The notes beneath the pieces are model-generated. The model searched no databases. It was not told where the DNA came from and saw only the letters and a list, made by a program, of their open reading frames with translations. Below are positions 60,734 to 64,000 of a stretch of DNA of 64,000 nt, piece after piece. A program made the position numbers and the translations under genes. Position 1 is the first letter of the stretch, and each line of letters opens with the position of its first letter. Source of the stretch: Mesostigma viride (Eukaryota > Streptophyta > Mesostigmatophyceae > Mesostigmatales > Mesostigmataceae). The DNA lies in NCBI GenBank assembly GCA_009746045.1, contig RPFO01000412.1, forward strand, positions 408,992-472,991. Reading direction: 5' to 3'.

Positions 60734-62038
60734 ATGAAACAGCATCTTGGTTCCACGGATTGCCCCGGCATTGCCGATTTGCAGGCCTGGCTGGATTGTC
60801 CATCTCACGACCCTGCAGCTCTCTTAGAGCGGCTCGTATGGAAAGACATGGCGTGCGACATCCCGGACATTGACCGCATTGCCAAAATCGCTAGGGCGGA
60901 CCCCGACGCACAATGCTCTTCGGAAGGATCAACCTGCGGTTTCGATCCGTTTTTCGACATTGGCTTTGACGTGGAATCGCCAAACCGGCCGGGTAGTGAC
61001 GTCGCCGGCGAGAACAGCCTAAATTTTAATTCGACAGACGTGGGAGGACCCGTTACTTCCGCGCAGCTCTGCGAAGTTAACTTTCGCGAATTTGCCCACA
61101 TCTGGCAGCCGCAGCATCCTCAGCACCGGCCGCAGCAAGCGCAGCAGCAGCAGTTTTCATATTGCTTGCCATCTACGACGTCGATGGCATCCAGCTTGCA
61201 CCAGCCTGCGTCGAATTGCCAGCAAGTGCCGGCACCTGAGGTGTCCGTGAACTGCGCAGACCTCTCTGAGCCCGAGACTTCCGCTGAACTTACGAGTCTC
61301 CAGGGCAAAGACCTATGCACGATTTCGAGCTTGGCCGCGTTCTTCAAGGAAGCACGGTCTGGCTTCGACCTGAACGACGCCGTAATGCCGCATCTGGACA
61401 AGCGAATGCGGGTTGGCGGCTTTAGCGGCACCGTCGTCCAAGACGACATTTTTCAGCACAGGCGCCGGGAAACGAAAATCAGCTCGGCCCTCACGACGAA
61501 CACGCTAGATAACTCGTTTCTGAACGGCCCTGCACGGCCCGTTGTGCCGGCGCTAGCGTCCAGCGGGGCCTGCCAGCTCAGCGACCGGACATCCGTGAGC
61601 TCCGCCAACACCTACTCCTCCAACTTCTCGCTCCCCAACAGGGGAAGCACCAGCTGCCTGGCTTCCCTCAACACCCACGATTCCCTCCACACCCACCTGT
61701 CTTTCAACAACCCCAACCACGAGGCCGCGCGCTCATGCAACACCCCCCACCACGAGGCCAGTAACCGCGACCCACAAGCAGCCGACAGCAGCCAGCAGGA
61801 GGTGGCGCCCAGCATCAAGCCCGTACGCCAGAAGCGGAAACTGGCCGTGGAGGACATCTCGGGCCACTTCCACCTGCCGATCATCGCAGCTGCCCAGAGC
61901 CTGGGCGTGTGCACAACCGTGCTCAAGAGGGCGTGCCGGCGGTTCGGCATCCAGCGGTGGCCCTACCGCAAGTTTGTGGCGCGCAAGGAGTTGCCACAGG
62001 GGCTGGGCGCCTGCTCTCTGGGGCCACCGGCCGTCTGA
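60734..62038 (+). CDS. RWP-RK domain transcription factor, 434 residues
   Basis: A single uninterrupted ORF starts at the first ATG. The N-terminal 360 residues are Ser/Gln/His/Asn-rich and disordered (Gln run near 135). The RWP-RK domain is at about residues 367-414 (61832-61975), with LAVEDISGHFHLPIIAAAQ, LGVCTTVLKRACRRFGI and the name-giving RWPYRK at 408-413. All hallmark residues are kept. RWP-RK proteins are nuclear DNA-binding regulators of nitrogen response (NIN/NLP) or of gamete and egg fate (RKD, MID). The lack of an N-terminal GAF-like or C-terminal PB1 domain points to the RKD-like side. It is not part of any mobile element and is the only clear host gene. Introns cannot be excluded but are not needed. 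Confidence 0.9.
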   Translation: MKQHLGSTDCPGIADLQAWLDCPSHDPAALLERLVWKDMACDIPDIDRIAKIARADPDAQCSSEGSTCGFDPFFDIGFDVESPNRPGSDVAGENSLNFNSTDVGGPVTSAQLCEVNFREFAHIWQPQHPQHRPQQAQQQQFSYCLPSTTSMASSLHQPASNCQQVPAPEVSVNCADLSEPETSAELTSLQGKDLCTISSLAAFFKEARSGFDLNDAVMPHLDKRMRVGGFSGTVVQDDIFQHRRRETKISSALTTNTLDNSFLNGPARPVVPALASSGACQLSDRTSVSSANTYSSNFSLPNRGSTSCLASLNTHDSLHTHLSFNNPNHEAARSCNTPHHEASNRDPQAADSSQQEVAPSIKPVRQKRKLAVEDISGHFHLPIIAAAQSLGVCTTVLKRACRRFGIQRWPYRKFVARKELPQGLGACSLGPPAV

Positions 62039-62519
62039 GTCACGCGGTGGGGGCATCAGCGGAGCAGCTGCCAGTCGTCTGAGCCTGGACGGCTGCTTGC
62101 TGAGCTGCTGGGCAGCCGGTTGTATGAGCGGCGTTACCACTAGGCTTCGCAAGGGCAACCCCTTCCCGCGAAAGGTTCCGCTTTGCCCAGGTCTATTGCG
62201 GTTTGAGGCATCATGGGGCAGCCAGCCACCTGAGCCGCAGTACTGCTTGAGGTGCCGCTGGTGGCAAGTTACAGGCCGCCGGAGCGCCCAGTGTTATGCA
62301 ACACGATTGCATCACACAACATGAATATGCTTCCATAGCAAAGGGGGGGGGCGATTCCGGGATGCATGAAATGGCCAGATGTCCACTTTTTGTCCCCTGG
62401 GGTCCTCGGTTACGTATCCTCCCGGCCTGCATCCATGGCTCTGCTGCTCCGATGGGCGATCGAGCAGTTGCGAGCCACAGATCTCTTCCTCATCGTGAGC
62501 AGCGGGGGCCAGTGTACCA

Positions 62520-62789
62520 TGAAGCCGCTGTAGGTTATCAAGGGCATGAAGCCCCTGTACGTTATCAAGGGCATGAAGCCGCTGTGCATTATCAAGGGCA
62601 TGAAGCCGCTGTATGTTATCAAGGGCATGAAGCCGCTGTGCATTATCAAGGGCACGAAGCCGCTGTGCATTATCAAGGGCATGAAGCCGCTGTACGTTAT
62701 CAAGGGCATGAAGCCGCTGTACGTTATCAAGGGCATGAAGCCGCTGTACGTTATCAAGGGCATGAAGCCGCTGTACGTTATCAAGGGCT
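62520..62789 (+). repeat. 27-bp minisatellite, ten units
   Basis: Ten units of GAAGCCGCTGTACGTTATCA plus AGGGCAT vary at a few positions. The unit is a multiple of three, so frames stay open through the array on both strands, giving repetitive ORFs (9-residue period). These lie about 480 bp past the RWP-RK stop and have no independent support as genes. Confidence 0.93.
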
Positions 62790-63870
62790 GAGCCCGGCCT
62801 GTCGAGAATTCGAGAGTCCAACCCTCGCGTGTGAGCAGTGCGTCTTGAGTTATTTAGTTCTGGCAGCTGATTGGCGGCATGGCTACTCCTTCTGCCTTTC
62901 TTATTTATTGCAGTGCTCTCTACGGCCCCATTTACGCTGCCCCCTGTCCGCGATCTTCGTTGGCAGTTCTTTTTAGTTCTTGTTATTCCACCCTGGCTGC
63001 GCAGGCTTCTTGTATCTGCCTTGCCAGCTTGTTTCTGAGTCAGCGTTTCCTCACGCAGCAGCGGCCTTGGTTGCCTTGGTCGCCTAAATTAAGGCCGCTT
63101 CTCCACTGGCATTCCTTAAATGTGCTCCGGGATGGATGGCGGGAGACTTGATGAAATTGTCCACGTGGTTTTTATAGTTACCGTAGGCGTAAGTACTTTT
63201 TACATTGCAAATAGGTCTGAATGGGTTATCCTGTGTCCTAATTAAAAGCGGTGAGCAAGGGTTGCTGTGCAACTCTCAGAACCGGATCTCTCGAGTGGGG
63301 CTGCTCACTTCTCTCTGTGCTGATCTCAGGGCTTGCTTGGAATTGATTATGTGATCAGCCTCATGTGCTTGCGATGGTAGTTGATGCTAGACCCTTCTGT
63401 ACAATGGAATTGTCAAACGGCAACCCCTGAGCATTTCCAGCAGATGCAGGGGGGCTGGGTTGCATGGTTTACTAGCATTTCTTATCTGCCCATAATAAGT
63501 GAGACATATACTATTTATTTAAAAGCATGGTTGGTCTGAACTCTGAAAGCATTAAGTGAGACAACTATTCCGGGATGCATGGCGATCCAATGCCGTGGAA
63601 GGACTAGGGTAGTTGTCTGAGAGGAAAGACGCAAAGACCACGGGAGCCTCGTGGCTGTCTGTCGGAAGACCGGCATGGAGGGAGACAGATGGTAACAAAC
63701 CAAAAAGGGGGGGGGGAAGAGGCAAAAAGAGAAACACATACACACATACACGAAGGGTTATAAACAAAAAAAGTAAGAAAGTATACATTATAAGGGAAAA
63801 TGGAACAAAGAAATAGAAAGAAAGAAAGAAAAGAAAATGTAAATAATAATAATTAATAAATAATATATAT
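62790..63870. other. Non-coding sequence with simple repeats
   Basis: No recognised gene. It includes a poly-G run near 63705 and an AT/GAAA-rich low-complexity stretch at 63810-63870. Confidence 0.5.
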
Positions 63871-64000
63871 ACCCGCGAGGAGGCCTTTTCTGCCGAGGAA
63901 GCTGCCGCATTTTTACCTGGCAAATGGCCAGGCCTTAACGCCATCATGCGCCTGTCCCGAGCTGCCGCCCTCACCATCCTGCACCTGGCTGCCGAGAAAA
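63871..64000 (+). other. Possible start of a coding exon running off the window
   Basis: After an AT-rich stretch the composition switches to GC-rich. The plus strand is open in one frame with an Ala/Leu/Glu-rich product (EEAFSAEEAAAFLPGKWPG). The antisense is also open for part of it, and no splice acceptor can be defended. Too short to judge. Confidence 0.2.

Noticed and set aside
60805-61449. Minus-strand ORFs opposite the RWP-RK gene
   Set aside because: Shadows of a clearly coding plus-strand frame.
62520-62789. CRISPR-like direct repeats
   Set aside because: Units are directly adjacent without spacers; this is a minisatellite in a eukaryotic genome.
62312-62976. ORFs with a 9-residue repeat on both strands
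   Set aside because: They are produced by the 27-bp minisatellite; no independent coding evidence.

Overview
The window looks like nuclear DNA of a green alga or close relative. The best host marker is a 434-residue ORF at 60734-62038 ending in a well-conserved RWP-RK domain, a transcription-factor family centred on Viridiplantae. There are no bacterial operons or Shine-Dalgarno spacing. Most of the rest is retrotransposons inserted into one another. The species cannot be fixed from sequence alone; a prasinophyte-like chlorophyte with a repeat-rich genome is a guess.

Layout. 1-2284 holds a TG...CA LTR next to the 3' end of a plus-strand copia-like element (E). 2285-8105 is a compact virus-like island: two beta-rich minus-strand genes and a divergently transcribed coiled-coil gene, with only 40 bp between the two divergent start codons. 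8106-41036 is one old copia-like element (A, plus strand) opened by later insertions. These are a palindromic mini-element in its leader ORF, a whole second element (B, minus strand, 12025-34132, target duplication GATGG) between gag and pol, and a LINE-like ORF1-only element (38204-40178) in its 3' region. B is itself interrupted three times, by D (14458-19445), F (20288-22298) and G (23098-30337), each with an exact 5-bp target duplication. 41037-51840 is a Ty3/gypsy element split by an intact copia-like element C (41708-48162). Between its protease and reverse transcriptase the gypsy element carries a DNA cytosine-5 methyltransferase domain. 52142-53250 is a 5'-truncated LINE copy containing a second family of palindromic mini-elements. 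53251-64000 is mostly non-coding host sequence with a long-TIR element, simple repeats and the RWP-RK gene.

Two retroelement groups coexist. D and F have canonical TG...CA LTRs, an initiator-Met-tRNA-type primer site (TGGTATCGGAG) and a purine tract AAGGGGGG; neither has a pol gene. A, B, C, E and G have LTRs starting AGTT and ending AACT and make 5-bp target duplications; A, B, C and E also show a purine tract ending GG before the 3' LTR. In the four with readable pol (A, B, C, G) the retropepsin-like domain lies after integrase and before reverse transcriptase, instead of the usual copia order PR-INT-RT-RH. Their reverse transcriptase has HGDD where copia usually has YVDD.

The most novel signal is a set of small composite elements (3392-4639, 9051-9836, 52241-52987). 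Each is a series of palindromes, nearly all starting AGTT and ending AACT, separated by spacers bounded by AAAACCT...AGGTTTT. Each spacer contains a tRNA T-arm/B-box-like sequence, and the whole composite is flanked by one 5-bp target duplication. Their termini match the copia-like group, so they may be miniature LTR elements with palindromic LTRs mobilised by its integrase. All functional statements are inferred from motifs read by eye; no database search was possible.
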